A stretch of DNA of 48,237 nucleotides, taken from Acidimicrobiales bacterium (lineage in GTDB: Bacteria; Actinomycetota; Acidimicrobiia; Acidimicrobiales; MedAcidi-G1). The notes beneath the pieces were generated by a model that worked only from the letters and a program-made list of their open reading frames with translations, ran no database searches and had not been told where the DNA came from. The stretch covers positions 1 to 48,237 of the forward strand of contig JAERSW010000075.1 of NCBI GenBank assembly GCA_016845305.1, given 5' to 3'. A program made the position numbers and the translations under genes. Below are positions 15,868 through 25,668 of this stretch, piece after piece. Within the stretch, counting starts at the first letter, position 1. Every line of letters starts with the position of its first letter.

Positions 15868-16487
15868 GTCCGGGCCAGGCGGGCCTCGACCACGGCCTCC
15901 AGGGGGACGTGGACGACCGAGCCGGACTCCTCGGCGACCACCAGGGTGTCCATCCCGATCCGTTCCAGCACGCCCTCGATGGCGTCCCCGCCGCTCCGGG
16001 TCCAGATCCGGACGCTCGGGCGGTCCACCAGCAGTCGCCCCAACGCCGAGCGGAGGTCCAGCCGCTCGGCGGAGTCGTCGGCGGGCCGGTCGCCGACCAG
16101 ATCGGGGGCGTCGGCGGGAAGCCGGATGGCCTCGATGGCCGACCGCCTGACCAGCGACAGGTCGCCGTCGTCGAGGCGGACCGCGACGAGGTCACTGCCG
16201 AGGGCCTCGAGACGCCCCACGGGCCGGGACCCGTTGGCCAGTGACAGCTCCACCGGTTCCGACCGCTCCACCAGGTCCAGCAGCAGGCCCGCCAGGTGGG
16301 CCGACTCCTCGCTCTGGAGGCGGAGCCACGATTCCTCGCCGAGGCGACGGATGGCGTCGGCCACGTCGGCCTCGGCGGCGAACCGCCGGAGGGCCTGGTC
16401 GGGGTCCTCGTCGAACGCGCCGTCCGGGATCGGGCCGCCGGACGGGGGTTCCTCCGGACGGGGCTCGTCGGGGACGGGTGCGCCCAT
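15864..16487 (-). CDS. Conserved hypothetical protein with Sm-like beta segments
   Basis: 207 residues. The first 30 are rich in Pro, Glu and Asp and probably disordered. The core has two short beta-rich units, VELSLANGSRPVGRLEALGSDLVAVRL and VRIWTRSGGDAIEGVLERIGMDTLVVAE, each ending in a VPLEAVVEA/RSAIEAIR-type segment. The pattern recalls small Sm-like barrels (a strand-turn-strand about a functional surface). No catalytic residues are apparent. It runs divergently from phoH, with 44 bases between the starts. The function is unknown. Confidence 0.65.
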   Translation of the reverse strand: MGAPVPDEPRPEEPPSGGPIPDGAFDEDPDQALRRFAAEADVADAIRRLGEESWLRLQSEESAHLAGLLLDLVERSEPVELSLANGSRPVGRLEALGSDLVAVRLDDGDLSLVRRSAIEAIRLPADAPDLVGDRPADDSAERLDLRSALGRLLVDRPSVRIWTRSGGDAIEGVLERIGMDTLVVAEESGSVVHVPLEAVVEARLART

Positions 16488-16513
16488 CGGGCGAGGGTAG
16501 CCCCGGCCGCTTG

Positions 16514-16519
16514 TAGCCT
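16514..16519 (+). promoter_or_regulatory. Putative -10 element of the phoH operon (TAGCCT)
   Basis: TAGCCT ends 12 bases before ATG 16532, so the expected leader is only a few bases. It lies between the divergent starts of phoH and the hypothetical gene. Confidence 0.4.
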
Positions 16520-16531
16520 GTCCGCCTGCCC

Positions 16532-17530
16532 ATGGAGTCGACCAGCGTCACCCTCACCGTGCCCGGCAACGACCTGATGTCGGAGTTGGTGGGCGAGCAG
16601 GACGCCCTGCTCCGGCGCGTCGAGGGGGCGTTCCCCGGGTCGGCCATCCACGTGCGGGGCAACGCCATCACCATCGACGGCGAGCACGCGCCGACCGTCC
16701 AGCTGGTCTTCGCCGAGGTGGTGGCCCTGCTCCAGAAGGGCCTGGCCGTCGACGAGCGCACCCTGGACCGGGCCATCGACATGATCCGGGCCGACGAGAG
16801 GCCCTCCGAGGTGCTGACCACCGAGATCCTCCGGACGTCGAGGGGCAAGCCGGTGCGGGCCCGCTCGGCCGGCCAGAAGCGGTACGTGGAGGCGGTGACC
16901 GGCGGGATCATCACCTTCGCCGTGGGGCCGGCGGGCACCGGCAAGAGCTGGCTGGCCGTGGCCATGGCCGTCCGGGCCCTGCAGGCCGGCCAGGTGGACC
17001 GCATCGTCCTGACCCGTCCGCTGGTCGAGGCGGGGGAGCGGGTCGGGTTCCTGCCCGGCGACCTGATGGCCAAGGTGGACCCGTACCTGCGGCCCCTTTA
17101 CGACGCCCTGTTCGACATGGTCGATGCCGAGACCGCCCAGCGACTCCTCGACCGGGGCCAGGTGGAGGTGGCGCCGCTGGCCTTCATGCGGGGCCGGACG
17201 CTCAACAACAGCTTCGTGATCCTCGACGAGGCACAGAACACGACCCCCGAGCAGATGAAGATGTTCCTGACCCGGGTCGGGTTCGGGTCGAGGGTGGTGG
17301 TGACCGGCGACGTCAGCCAGGTCGACGTGCCCGGGGGGCGCAGCGGCCTCGATGGCCTGGAACGCACCCTGGCCGGCATCGACGGCCTCTCGTTCGTGCG
17401 GCTCGGCGCCCGGGACGTGGTCCGCCACCGGATCGTCCAGGACATCGTCGAGGCCTATGACCGGGAGGCCCGCCCTCGAGAAGCCGGTTCTCAGGAGGCT
17501 GGCGCCCGGGAGACGGGCGACCGTCCGTGA
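16532..17530 (+). CDS. phoH: PhoH-like ATPase
   Basis: 332 residues. The Walker A motif is GPAGTGKSW and Walker B is VILDEAQNTTPEQMK, followed by TGDVSQVDVPGGRSGLDGLE, all standard for the PhoH/YbeZ family of putative RNA-linked ATPases. An N-terminal segment (AIHVRGNAITIDGE) precedes the ATPase core. It overlaps ybeY by four bases, and in many bacteria the pair acts together in 16S rRNA maturation and RNA quality control. First gene of the phoH-ybeY-corC-era run. Confidence 0.93.
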   Translation: MESTSVTLTVPGNDLMSELVGEQDALLRRVEGAFPGSAIHVRGNAITIDGEHAPTVQLVFAEVVALLQKGLAVDERTLDRAIDMIRADERPSEVLTTEILRTSRGKPVRARSAGQKRYVEAVTGGIITFAVGPAGTGKSWLAVAMAVRALQAGQVDRIVLTRPLVEAGERVGFLPGDLMAKVDPYLRPLYDALFDMVDAETAQRLLDRGQVEVAPLAFMRGRTLNNSFVILDEAQNTTPEQMKMFLTRVGFGSRVVVTGDVSQVDVPGGRSGLDGLERTLAGIDGLSFVRLGARDVVRHRIVQDIVEAYDREARPREAGSQEAGARETGDRP

Positions 17531-18003
17531 GCGGGTCGCTCCGGGTGCTCGTCGACGACGAACGGGACGACCCCGATCCGGCGCACGCCGTCGACGTCGA
17601 CCGGTGGGGCTCGGTGGTGCGCGACGTCCTGACCGCCGAGGGCCTCGACGGGCGCGACCTGGAGGTCCACCTGCACTTCGTCGACGAGGGGCCGATGGCC
17701 GAACTCAACGTCGAGCACATGGGCGGCGACGGACCGACCGACGTGTTGTCGTTCCCGGTCGACGATCCGGCCGAGGTGTCCGACGCCGTTCCGGTGCTGC
17801 TCGGCGACGTCGTGGTCTGCCCGTCGGTGGCCGCCCGACAGGCGCCCGGCCATGCCGGCGACTACCCGTCGGAGCTGGCCCTGCTGGTGGTGCACGGCGT
17901 CCTCCACCTGCTCGGCCACGACCACGCCGAGCCCGCCGAGGAGGCGGCCATGCGGGAGCGGGAACGGGAGCACCTGGGCCGCCACGGGGTGGTCCGACCG
18001 TGA
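17527..18003 (+). CDS. ybeY: Endoribonuclease YbeY (16S rRNA maturation)
   Basis: 158 residues, normal for YbeY. The zinc site HGVLHLLGHDH (H-x3-H-x5-H overlap) is intact near residue 120, and FVDEGPMAELNVEHMGGDGPTDVLSFP is the family's other hallmark. GTG 17527 overlaps the phoH stop by four bases, and its own stop overlaps the next start as GTGA. Required for 3' processing of 16S rRNA and ribosome quality control. Confidence 0.95.
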   Translation: MSGSLRVLVDDERDDPDPAHAVDVDRWGSVVRDVLTAEGLDGRDLEVHLHFVDEGPMAELNVEHMGGDGPTDVLSFPVDDPAEVSDAVPVLLGDVVVCPSVAARQAPGHAGDYPSELALLVVHGVLHLLGHDHAEPAEEAAMREREREHLGRHGVVRP

Positions 18004-19316
18004 GCCTCGGCCTGGCCATCGCCCTGTCGGGCGTCCTGATGGCGGCCTCCGGCGTCCTGGTGGCCGTGGGCACCGCGCTGCTCCACGTCCGTCGGGCCCG
18101 GGCCAGCGTCCTCCTGGAGGAGGAGCAGGCCGTCGACGCACGGGCCGTCGACGCACGGGCCACCGACGCACGGGCCACCGACGCACGGGCGCCCGACGGG
18201 ATGCTGGCCCTGCTGGACGACCGCGTGCGGTCGCTGGCCGTCGTCCACCTGCTGGTCCTCGGGTGCCGCCTGTCGTCCGCCGGCGTCCTCGCCGTCGTGG
18301 TGGCCGACCGGTCTGGTGCGCGCTGGTCGGCGTCGGCCGTCGCCCTCCTGGCGCTGGCCGGCTACGTGCTGGCCGACGTGGTGCCCCGCGCCGTCGCCCT
18401 CCGGGCGGTCGACGAGGTGGTCCTCCGGGCCTCGTCGGTGGTGGGGGCCCTCGACCGTGTCGCCCCGCTGCGGTGGTTGGCGGTTCCGCTGGTCTCGCTG
18501 GCCGAACGGCTCCTCCCGCAGTCGCTCCGGTCCGGTGCTCCGACGGTCTCCGAGGAGGAGCTGTTGGCCGTGGCCGACCGGGCGCTCGAGTCGGCGGCCA
18601 TCGACGCCAGGGAGCACGAGCTGATCGGGTCGTTGATCGCCTTCGACGACACGCTGGTCCGCGAGGTCATGGTGCCCCGGCCCGACATGGGGTGCGTGGC
18701 CTCCGGGTCGACGGTGGCCGAGGCCATGGCCGAGGCGGCCCGGAGCGGGTTCAGCCGGCTCCCGGTGACCGGGACGGGCCTCGACGAGATCGTGGGCGTG
18801 GTCCTGGCCAAGCAGCTGCTCCAGAAGCACCTGGAGGGGAGGGACGACGAGCTGGTCGAGCACATCGCTCGCCCGCCGGAGTTCGTCCCCGAGACCATGA
18901 AGGCCGACGACCTCCTCCGGGCCATGCAACGCGGCCGGTTCCACCTGGCCGTGGTGGTGGACGAGTACGGCGGGACGGCCGGCCTGGTCACCATGGAGGA
19001 CCTCCTCGAGGAGGTGGTCGGCGAGATCGTCGACGAGTTCGACACCGAGGAGCCGCTGGCCGAGGAGATCGCCGGGGGCGGGGTCCGGGTGCACGGTCGC
19101 ATGCCCATCGACGAGCTGGACGACCTGCTCGGCGTGGACCTCCCGGACGGCGACTGGGACACCGTGGGCGGCATGATCTTCGACGCCCTGGGGCACGTGC
19201 CCGAACGGGGCGAGGTGGTGGTGCGCGGTGGACGGTCGTTCACCGTGGAGCAGGTGGAGGGGCGCCGCATCACCCGGGTCCGCATCAGCGGTCCGGTGGC
19301 GGGCGGCGCGGGATGA
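18000..19316 (+). CDS. CNNM/HlyC-CorC family transporter-associated membrane protein
   Basis: 438 residues from GTG 18000. N-terminal DUF21-type membrane domain with hydrophobic segments near residues 5-25, 75-100, 105-130 and 145-165. Two CBS repeats follow (FDDTLVREVMVPRPDMGCV, then FVPETMKADDLLRAMQ ... VDEYGGTAGLVTMEDLLEE), and then a CorC/HlyC C-terminal domain (GGVRVHGRMPIDELDDLLG). Family members are linked to magnesium efflux. Residues about 44-62 are a run of five-residue DARA(V/T) repeats just after the first membrane segment, encoded by a 15-bp minisatellite, not a normal family feature. Confidence 0.9.
   Translation: MSLGLAIALSGVLMAASGVLVAVGTALLHVRRARASVLLEEEQAVDARAVDARATDARATDARAPDGMLALLDDRVRSLAVVHLLVLGCRLSSAGVLAVVVADRSGARWSASAVALLALAGYVLADVVPRAVALRAVDEVVLRASSVVGALDRVAPLRWLAVPLVSLAERLLPQSLRSGAPTVSEEELLAVADRALESAAIDAREHELIGSLIAFDDTLVREVMVPRPDMGCVASGSTVAEAMAEAARSGFSRLPVTGTGLDEIVGVVLAKQLLQKHLEGRDDELVEHIARPPEFVPETMKADDLLRAMQRGRFHLAVVVDEYGGTAGLVTMEDLLEEVVGEIVDEFDTEEPLAEEIAGGGVRVHGRMPIDELDDLLGVDLPDGDWDTVGGMIFDALGHVPERGEVVVRGGRSFTVEQVEGRRITRVRISGPVAGGAG
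18129..18188 (+). repeat. Coding 15-bp minisatellite (four copies) in the CorC-like gene
   Basis: Four tandem copies of GCC(G/A)(T/C)CGACGCACGG encode AVDAR, AVDAR, ATDAR, ATDAR, followed by a partial APDG copy. Because the unit is 15 bp, copy-number change keeps the frame. Confidence 0.85.
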
Positions 19317-19332
19317 CAGGGGAGTCGGGACG

Positions 19333-20190
19333 GTGACCACGGCCTCCGACCACCGGTCGGGCTTCGTGACGCTGGTCGGCCGCCCCAACGTCGGCAAGTC
19401 CACGCTGGTCAACCAGTTGCTGGGCCAGAAGGTCACCATCGTGTCGGACAAGCCGCAGACCACGCGGACCGAGGTGCGCGGGGTGCTGACCCGGCCCGGG
19501 GTGCAGGCCGTGTTCTGCGACACGCCGGGCATCCACAAGCCGCGGACCCTCCTCGGCGAACGCCTGAACGACACCGCCCGGGCCGCCCTGGCCGACATGG
19601 ACGTGGTGCTGTTCCTCGTGGAGGCCGACGGGCCGATCGGCCGGGGCGACGCCTTCATCGCCGAGGGCCTCCCGAAGGACCGCACGGTGCTGGTCGTCAA
19701 CAAGGTCGACCGGGTGGGGCGTGACCGGGTGGCCGAGCAACTGGTCGCCGCCTCGGGCTTCGAATGCGACGAGTACTTCCCGATCTCGGCGCGGACCGGC
19801 GACGGCGTCGACGCCCTGCGGGAGCACGTGCTGGCCCGCCTTCCCGAGGGGCCGCAGTACTACCCCGACGACATGGTCACCGACGTGCCCGAGGCGTTCT
19901 GGGTGGCAGAGCTGGTCCGGGAGCAGCTGCTGGCCGTGGTCCAGGAGGAGTTGCCGCACTCCATCGCCACCCGGGTGACCGAGTGGGAGTGGCCGCGGAT
20001 CCGCTGCGAGATCCTCGTGGAACGCGACTCCCAGAAGGGGATCGTGATCGGCCGCAAGGGGTCCGTCCTCAAGCAGGTCGGCACGGCGGCCCGGGCCCAG
20101 TTGCCCGAGGGTGCGTTCCTGGAGTTGGTCGTCCGCGTCGACAAGGGCTGGCAGCGGCAGCCCCGGGCCCTGGACCGATTGGGCTACTGA
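19333..20190 (+). CDS. era: GTPase Era
   Basis: 285 residues from GTG 19333, with AGGGGAG nine bases before it. G1 GRPNVGKST, G2 region TTRTEVRGV, G3 DTPGIHKP and G4 NKVD are in order, followed by the C-terminal KH domain (KGIVIGRKGSVLKQVG) that binds the 3' end of 16S rRNA. Essential ribosome-assembly GTPase. It closes the phoH-ybeY-corC-era cluster, and genes uppS and recO that often follow it are here separated from it by a minus-strand helicase gene. Confidence 0.95.
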   Translation: MTTASDHRSGFVTLVGRPNVGKSTLVNQLLGQKVTIVSDKPQTTRTEVRGVLTRPGVQAVFCDTPGIHKPRTLLGERLNDTARAALADMDVVLFLVEADGPIGRGDAFIAEGLPKDRTVLVVNKVDRVGRDRVAEQLVAASGFECDEYFPISARTGDGVDALREHVLARLPEGPQYYPDDMVTDVPEAFWVAELVREQLLAVVQEELPHSIATRVTEWEWPRIRCEILVERDSQKGIVIGRKGSVLKQVGTAARAQLPEGAFLELVVRVDKGWQRQPRALDRLGY

Positions 20191-20206
20191 GCGCTTCCGC
20201 CGGCCG

Positions 20207-22129
20207 TCAGTCGACGAGGCGGGCCAGGAAGTCCAGTGCCTCGTCGCGGTCCCCCGTGCGTGGCATGTCCGGCAGCGCCGCCAGAAGGTCCCAGCGGTAG
20301 GCCCTGCTGGTGGCCAGCCGACGGTCCAGGACGGCGACCATGCCCCGGTCGGTGGTGCTCCGGACCAGGCGCCCGGCCCCCTGGGCCAGCTCGGTGGCGG
20401 CCAGCGGCAGGTCGATCTCCCGGAACGAGCGCTCCCGACCCACCAGGTCCCGACGGGCCGACAGCAGCGGATCGTCGGGCCGGGGGAAGGGGATCCGGTC
20501 GATGACGACCAGCGACAGGCTCGGCCCGGGGACGTCGATGCCGTGCCACAGGCCCCGGGTCCCGAACAGGCAGGACGTCTCGTCATCGGCGAACTCGGCG
20601 ACGAGACGGGGCTTGGGAAGGTCGTCCTGGTGGAGGACCCGCCACGGAAGCCGGTCCCGGAGTGCGTCGACGGCCGCGTCGAGGGCCCGCCGGCTGGTGA
20701 ACAGGGCCAGCATCCGGCCGCCCGACGCCTCGGCCAGGCGCTCGATCTCGTCGTGGCAGGCCGCCAGGAACCCCTCGTCGCGGGGGTCGGGCATCGCCGT
20801 GGCGCAGTAGAGGAGGGACTGGTTCTCGAAGTCGAATGGACTGCCCACGTCCTCGAACCGGTGGTCGTGGTCGGCCAGGCCGAGGCGGTCGGGGAGGTTG
20901 GCCGGCACGGTGGCGCTGGTCAGCACCACGGTCCGGGTGGGCCAGAGCCGCTGGTCGAGGACGCTCGCCACGTCGATGGGCGCCACCTGGAGGCTGGGGC
21001 GGTGGGTCGAGCCCTCGGTCCACGCCACCTTCCGGCCGGGGACCGGGCCGCCGTCGAGGTCCAGGGCGGCCGACACGTCGTCGGCCAGCACCTCGCAGGT
21101 CCGCAGGGCGCGTGCCCGACGGGCCGCGACGTCTCCCGGCCCGTCCTGGGGGACGCCCAGCAGTTCGGCACGCAGAGCGGCGAGGCGGGTGGCGGCCAGT
21201 TCGAGTGCGGAACGGAGGTCGCCGAGGTCGGCCGGGACGACCCGGTCGCCGACGTGGGGCACGAGCGCGTCGTCGACGCGCCCGGCCACCTCGGCCAAGT
21301 CGTCCACCGCCGTCGATGCCGACAGGATGGCCCGGGCCCGGTGGACGAGGGCCTGGAACCGTCCGGACCGCACCTCGCAGCCCACGGCCCGGGCCACCAC
21401 GTCCTCCGTCTGGTGGGCCTCGTCGAGGATGGCCAGGTCGTGCTCGGGGAGGATCGCCCCCTCGGCGGCCAGGTCGATGCCGTACAGGTGGAGGTTGGTG
21501 ACGACCACGTCGGACGCCTCGGCCTCGGCCCGGGCGCGCTCGGCGAAGCACTCGTCGCCCTTCGGGCACCGGTTGGCGCCCGGGCACTCCTGCGACGAGA
21601 CGCTGACCGCCGCCCACGTGGCGGCCGACGGCTCCAACGGCAGGTCGGACCGGTCGCCGGTCTCCGTCTCGCCCGCCCACTCGGCGATGGTCGCCAGCTG
21701 TCCGGCGTCGGCCGATTCGGCCAGGCCGTCCAGCTGCTGCTGGCCGGACCCGGTGGACGCCACCTCGACGAGGCGCTGGACGCACACGTAGTTGGACCGC
21801 CCCTTCAGGGTCGAGAAGGTGAACGACCGCCCCAGGTGGGGGGCGAGGTGCTCCCGGAGGAAGGGCAGGTCCTTGGTGGCCAACTGGTCCTGGAGGGCCT
21901 TGGTGGCGGTGGCCACGATGGTGGTCCGTCCGGAGACGATGGCCGGGACCAGGTACGCCATCGACTTGCCGGTCCCGGTGCCGGCCCGGACCACCAGGTG
22001 GCTGCCGCCGTCGATCGCCTCGGCCACCCGGCGGGCCATGGCCTCCTGGCCGGGTCGTCGCTCGCCTCCGCCGGGGAGCGCCCCGCAGGCCTCCTCGAGG
22101 GCGATCACCGCCGCCTCGGCCGCGTCCAT
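20207..22129 (-). CDS. DinG/XPD-type ATP-dependent DNA helicase
   Basis: 640 residues, ATG 22129. Walker A in RAGTGTGKSMAYLVPA, DEAH box in AILDEAHQTED, and the arginine-finger motif VI QGAGRLVRSTTDRG mark a superfamily 2 helicase of the DinG/YoaA kind. Between motifs Ia and II four cysteines (YVCVQ, ECPGANRC, DECF) form the iron-sulfur cluster domain seen in XPD and DinG. Role: unwinding of damaged or R-loop-containing DNA, 5' to 3'. It is inserted on the minus strand between era and uppS and divergent from uppS with starts 50 bases apart. Confidence 0.92.
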   Translation of the reverse strand: MDAAEAAVIALEEACGALPGGGERRPGQEAMARRVAEAIDGGSHLVVRAGTGTGKSMAYLVPAIVSGRTTIVATATKALQDQLATKDLPFLREHLAPHLGRSFTFSTLKGRSNYVCVQRLVEVASTGSGQQQLDGLAESADAGQLATIAEWAGETETGDRSDLPLEPSAATWAAVSVSSQECPGANRCPKGDECFAERARAEAEASDVVVTNLHLYGIDLAAEGAILPEHDLAILDEAHQTEDVVARAVGCEVRSGRFQALVHRARAILSASTAVDDLAEVAGRVDDALVPHVGDRVVPADLGDLRSALELAATRLAALRAELLGVPQDGPGDVAARRARALRTCEVLADDVSAALDLDGGPVPGRKVAWTEGSTHRPSLQVAPIDVASVLDQRLWPTRTVVLTSATVPANLPDRLGLADHDHRFEDVGSPFDFENQSLLYCATAMPDPRDEGFLAACHDEIERLAEASGGRMLALFTSRRALDAAVDALRDRLPWRVLHQDDLPKPRLVAEFADDETSCLFGTRGLWHGIDVPGPSLSLVVIDRIPFPRPDDPLLSARRDLVGRERSFREIDLPLAATELAQGAGRLVRSTTDRGMVAVLDRRLATSRAYRWDLLAALPDMPRTGDRDEALDFLARLVD

Positions 22130-22166
22130 CCGGCGGAGGCTACGGCCGGGCCCCGGCCCCGGCGGG

Positions 22167-22172
22167 TACCGT
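22167..22172 (+). promoter_or_regulatory. Leaderless-type -10 element of uppS (TACCGT)
   Basis: TACCGT ends six bases before GTG 22179, the same hexamer as at mutY. It fixes GTG as the start, since no ATG lies in the right place. Confidence 0.55.
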
Positions 22173-22178
22173 CTCGGG

Positions 22179-22940
22179 GTGCTTCCCAGCGACCTGGATC
22201 CCGGTCGGATCCCCGACCACATCGCCTGCGTCATGGACGGCAACGGGCGATGGGCCGAGCAGCGCAACCTGCCCCGGACCGAGGGCCACACGGCCGGCGA
22301 GCAGTCGCTGTTCGAGGTCCTTGACGCGGCGGATCGACTCGGCGTCGGCTGGTTCACCGTGTACGCCTTCTCCACCGAGAACTGGCGCCGCCCGGTCGAC
22401 GAGGTCCAGTTCCTCCTGCGGTTCAACGAGGAGATCCTCCTGGGCCGCCAGCAGGAACTCCACGAGCGCGACATCCGCATCCGCTTCATCGGCCGCCGTG
22501 ACCGCCGGGTGCCCCGTCGCCTGGTCCGGCGGATGGACGAGGCGGCCGCCCTCACCCGCGACAACACCGGGCTGACCTTCACCATCGCCTTCAACTACGG
22601 CGGCCGGGCCGAGCTGGTCGACGCCGTCCAGCGCATCGTCGACGGCGGGGTGAAGCGGGTCACCGAGAAGACGATCGCCCGCCACCTCTACGACCCCGAG
22701 ATGCCCGACCCGGACCTGGTCATCCGGACGTCCGGCGAGTACCGCATCTCCAACTTCCTGCTCTGGGAGCTGGCCTACAGCGAGCTGGTGTTCAGCGACG
22801 TGCTCTGGCCCGACTTCGGCCGGGAGAACCTCTACGAGGCGATCAAGGAGTACCAGGACCGGGACCGCCGCTACGGCGGGGTGGGAGGGCCCGCCGGCGC
22901 CTCGGATGCCTCCGGATCGGACCCGGCCGACACCGCGTGA
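22179..22940 (+). CDS. uppS: Isoprenyl transferase (undecaprenyl diphosphate synthase)
   Basis: 253 residues. Starts LPSDLDPGRIPDHIACVMDGNGRWAEQ, containing the catalytic aspartate in MDGNGRW. Further blocks are TVYAFSTENWRRP, FNYGGRAEL and the C-terminal PDLVIRTSGEYRISNFLLWE with YSELVF. These are the conserved regions of cis-prenyltransferases, which make the lipid carrier for peptidoglycan and other glycans. GTG start with a TACCGT element. The last 20 residues are Ala/Gly/Ser-rich and outside the enzyme core. recO begins 20 bases after its stop. Confidence 0.94.
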   Translation: MLPSDLDPGRIPDHIACVMDGNGRWAEQRNLPRTEGHTAGEQSLFEVLDAADRLGVGWFTVYAFSTENWRRPVDEVQFLLRFNEEILLGRQQELHERDIRIRFIGRRDRRVPRRLVRRMDEAAALTRDNTGLTFTIAFNYGGRAELVDAVQRIVDGGVKRVTEKTIARHLYDPEMPDPDLVIRTSGEYRISNFLLWELAYSELVFSDVLWPDFGRENLYEAIKEYQDRDRRYGGVGGPAGASDASGSDPADTA

Positions 22941-22959
22941 TCCCCTCTCGGGACGACGG

Positions 22960-23673
22960 GTGAGCCTCTACCGGGACGACGGGATCGTCCTGCGCACCTG
23001 GCGCCTCGGCGAGGCCGACCGCATCGTGGTGCTGCTGACCGCCGAGCACGGCAAGGTCCGGGGGGTGGCCAAGGGGGTCCGCAAGACCCGCTCGAAGTTC
23101 GGCGGCCGCCTGGAACCGACCAGCCACGTCGCCGTCCAGCTGCACCGGGGCCGCGGCGACCTGGACGTCGTCACCCAGGCCGAGACGCTGGACCGGTTCG
23201 AGAGCCTCCGCCTCGACGCCGAGCGCTTCGCCGAGGCCTCGGCGCTGCTCGAGGCGATCGACGTGGTGGCCCCGGACCGTGAACCCGACGAGCGTCGGTA
23301 CCGGATGCTGCTCGGGGCGCTGCGCACCCTCGACGAGCGGCCGGCGGCCCTGGTGGTGCCGGCCTTCCTGCTGAAGCTGCTGGCCCACGAGGGACTGGCG
23401 CCCCAGCTCGACGCCTGCGTGCGGTGCGGGACCGACGGTCCGCTGGTGGCCGTCGACCCCGGCGAGGGCGGGGTGCTCTGCGAGGCGTGCCGGCGGGGAC
23501 GGGCCGTGTCGTCGTCGGCCATCGCCGTGATGCGGGCCGTGCTCGGAGGTGGCCTGTCCGACGCCCTGGCCGTCACCGACGAGGGGGTGTGCGCCGAGGT
23601 CGACGCGGTGGCCAACGCGGCCGTCGAGTACCACCTGGAGCGGCGCCTCCGGTCGAGGCGCGTCCTGGGTTAG
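22960..23673 (+). CDS. recO: DNA repair protein RecO
   Basis: 237 residues from GTG 22960. N-terminal OB fold (LYRDDGIVLRTWRLGEADRIV...EHGKVRGVAKGVRKTRSKFGG), a helical middle, and a four-cysteine zinc site (CVRCG ... LCEAC) near residue 155-180. Loads RecA on SSB-coated DNA with RecR. The adjacency with uppS is a common actinobacterial arrangement. It converges with the RDD gene, with only 24 bases between the stops. Confidence 0.93.
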   Translation: MSLYRDDGIVLRTWRLGEADRIVVLLTAEHGKVRGVAKGVRKTRSKFGGRLEPTSHVAVQLHRGRGDLDVVTQAETLDRFESLRLDAERFAEASALLEAIDVVAPDREPDERRYRMLLGALRTLDERPAALVVPAFLLKLLAHEGLAPQLDACVRCGTDGPLVAVDPGEGGVLCEACRRGRAVSSSAIAVMRAVLGGGLSDALAVTDEGVCAEVDAVANAAVEYHLERRLRSRRVLG

Positions 23674-23697
23674 GCGGGCGTCGGGATCGGTTCCAGG

Positions 23698-24255
23698 TCA
23701 GGCGTCGACGATCGGGCCGGGCGGCAGGTCGTCCGGTCGGTCGTCGGGGGTGTCGCCCGGTCCGGGATCCAGGCCGGGCACGTGGACCGGCTCGCCGATC
23801 CAGCCGCGGTCCACGACCAGCGTCCCCCCGATGCGGTCGCCGATGCGCCGGTGGCCCTTGCTGGCCACCATCAGGCCCGTCTCCACGATGGGGATGAACG
23901 GGATGGGCACCACCCACGGCAGGGTCCGCCCCGCCGCGCCCCGGAAGCCGGGCAGGCCGCCGTCGGTTCGGCGGACGACCCGCAGGCCGGTGACCGCCTT
24001 GCCGAGGCTGAAGCCGGTGGTCATCGTCAGCGCCACCTGGTTCAGCACCATGAGGATGGTGACCGTCCAGATGACGTCCGGGTTGATGGCCAGGCCGCCG
24101 TCGTCGGCGGTGTAGGCCGCGTCGCCCCGGTGGATCAGCAGCACGAGGATGGCCGTGAACAGGTTGTCCAGCAGCCAGGCGATCATCCGTCGGCCCACCA
24201 CGGCGGTGGGGTCCCGGCTGTCGCGGGTGCCGCGGAGGCGGTCGGCGAGTCCCAT
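23698..24255 (-). CDS. RDD family membrane protein
   Basis: 185 residues from ATG 24255, supported by a CAGACT hexamer six bases upstream. The RDD pattern is visible: [15 protein letters not shown] at the start of the first membrane helix (R and D residues), then a helix near [18 protein letters not shown], the signature [13 protein letters not shown], and a third near [16 protein letters not shown]. About three helices. The C-terminal 30 residues are Pro/Asp-rich. RDD proteins are of unclear role, some being cation antiporters. Divergent from glyS. Confidence 0.85.
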   Translation of the reverse strand: MGLADRLRGTRDSRDPTAVVGRRMIAWLLDNLFTAILVLLIHRGDAAYTADDGGLAINPDVIWTVTILMVLNQVALTMTTGFSLGKAVTGLRVVRRTDGGLPGFRGAAGRTLPWVVPIPFIPIVETGLMVASKGHRRIGDRIGGTLVVDRGWIGEPVHVPGLDPGPGDTPDDRPDDLPPGPIVDA

Positions 24256-24261
24256 CGGGCC

Positions 24262-24267
24262 AGTCTG
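24262..24267 (-). promoter_or_regulatory. Leaderless-type -10 element of the RDD gene (CAGACT)
   Basis: On the minus strand CAGACT ends six bases before ATG 24255. Confidence 0.5.
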
Positions 24268-24293
24268 GCGCCTCCGACGCGCGACCACATCGG

Positions 24294-24299
24294 TACCCT
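24294..24299 (+). promoter_or_regulatory. Leaderless-type -10 element of glyS (TACCCT)
   Basis: TACCCT ends six bases before ATG 24306. With the CAGACT element on the other strand it makes a compact divergent promoter of about 50 bases. Confidence 0.55.
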
Positions 24300-24305
24300 G
24301 CCCGG

Positions 24306-25652
<1,347 letters not shown>

Positions 25653-25668
25653 CCGGCTCCCGTCGTCC

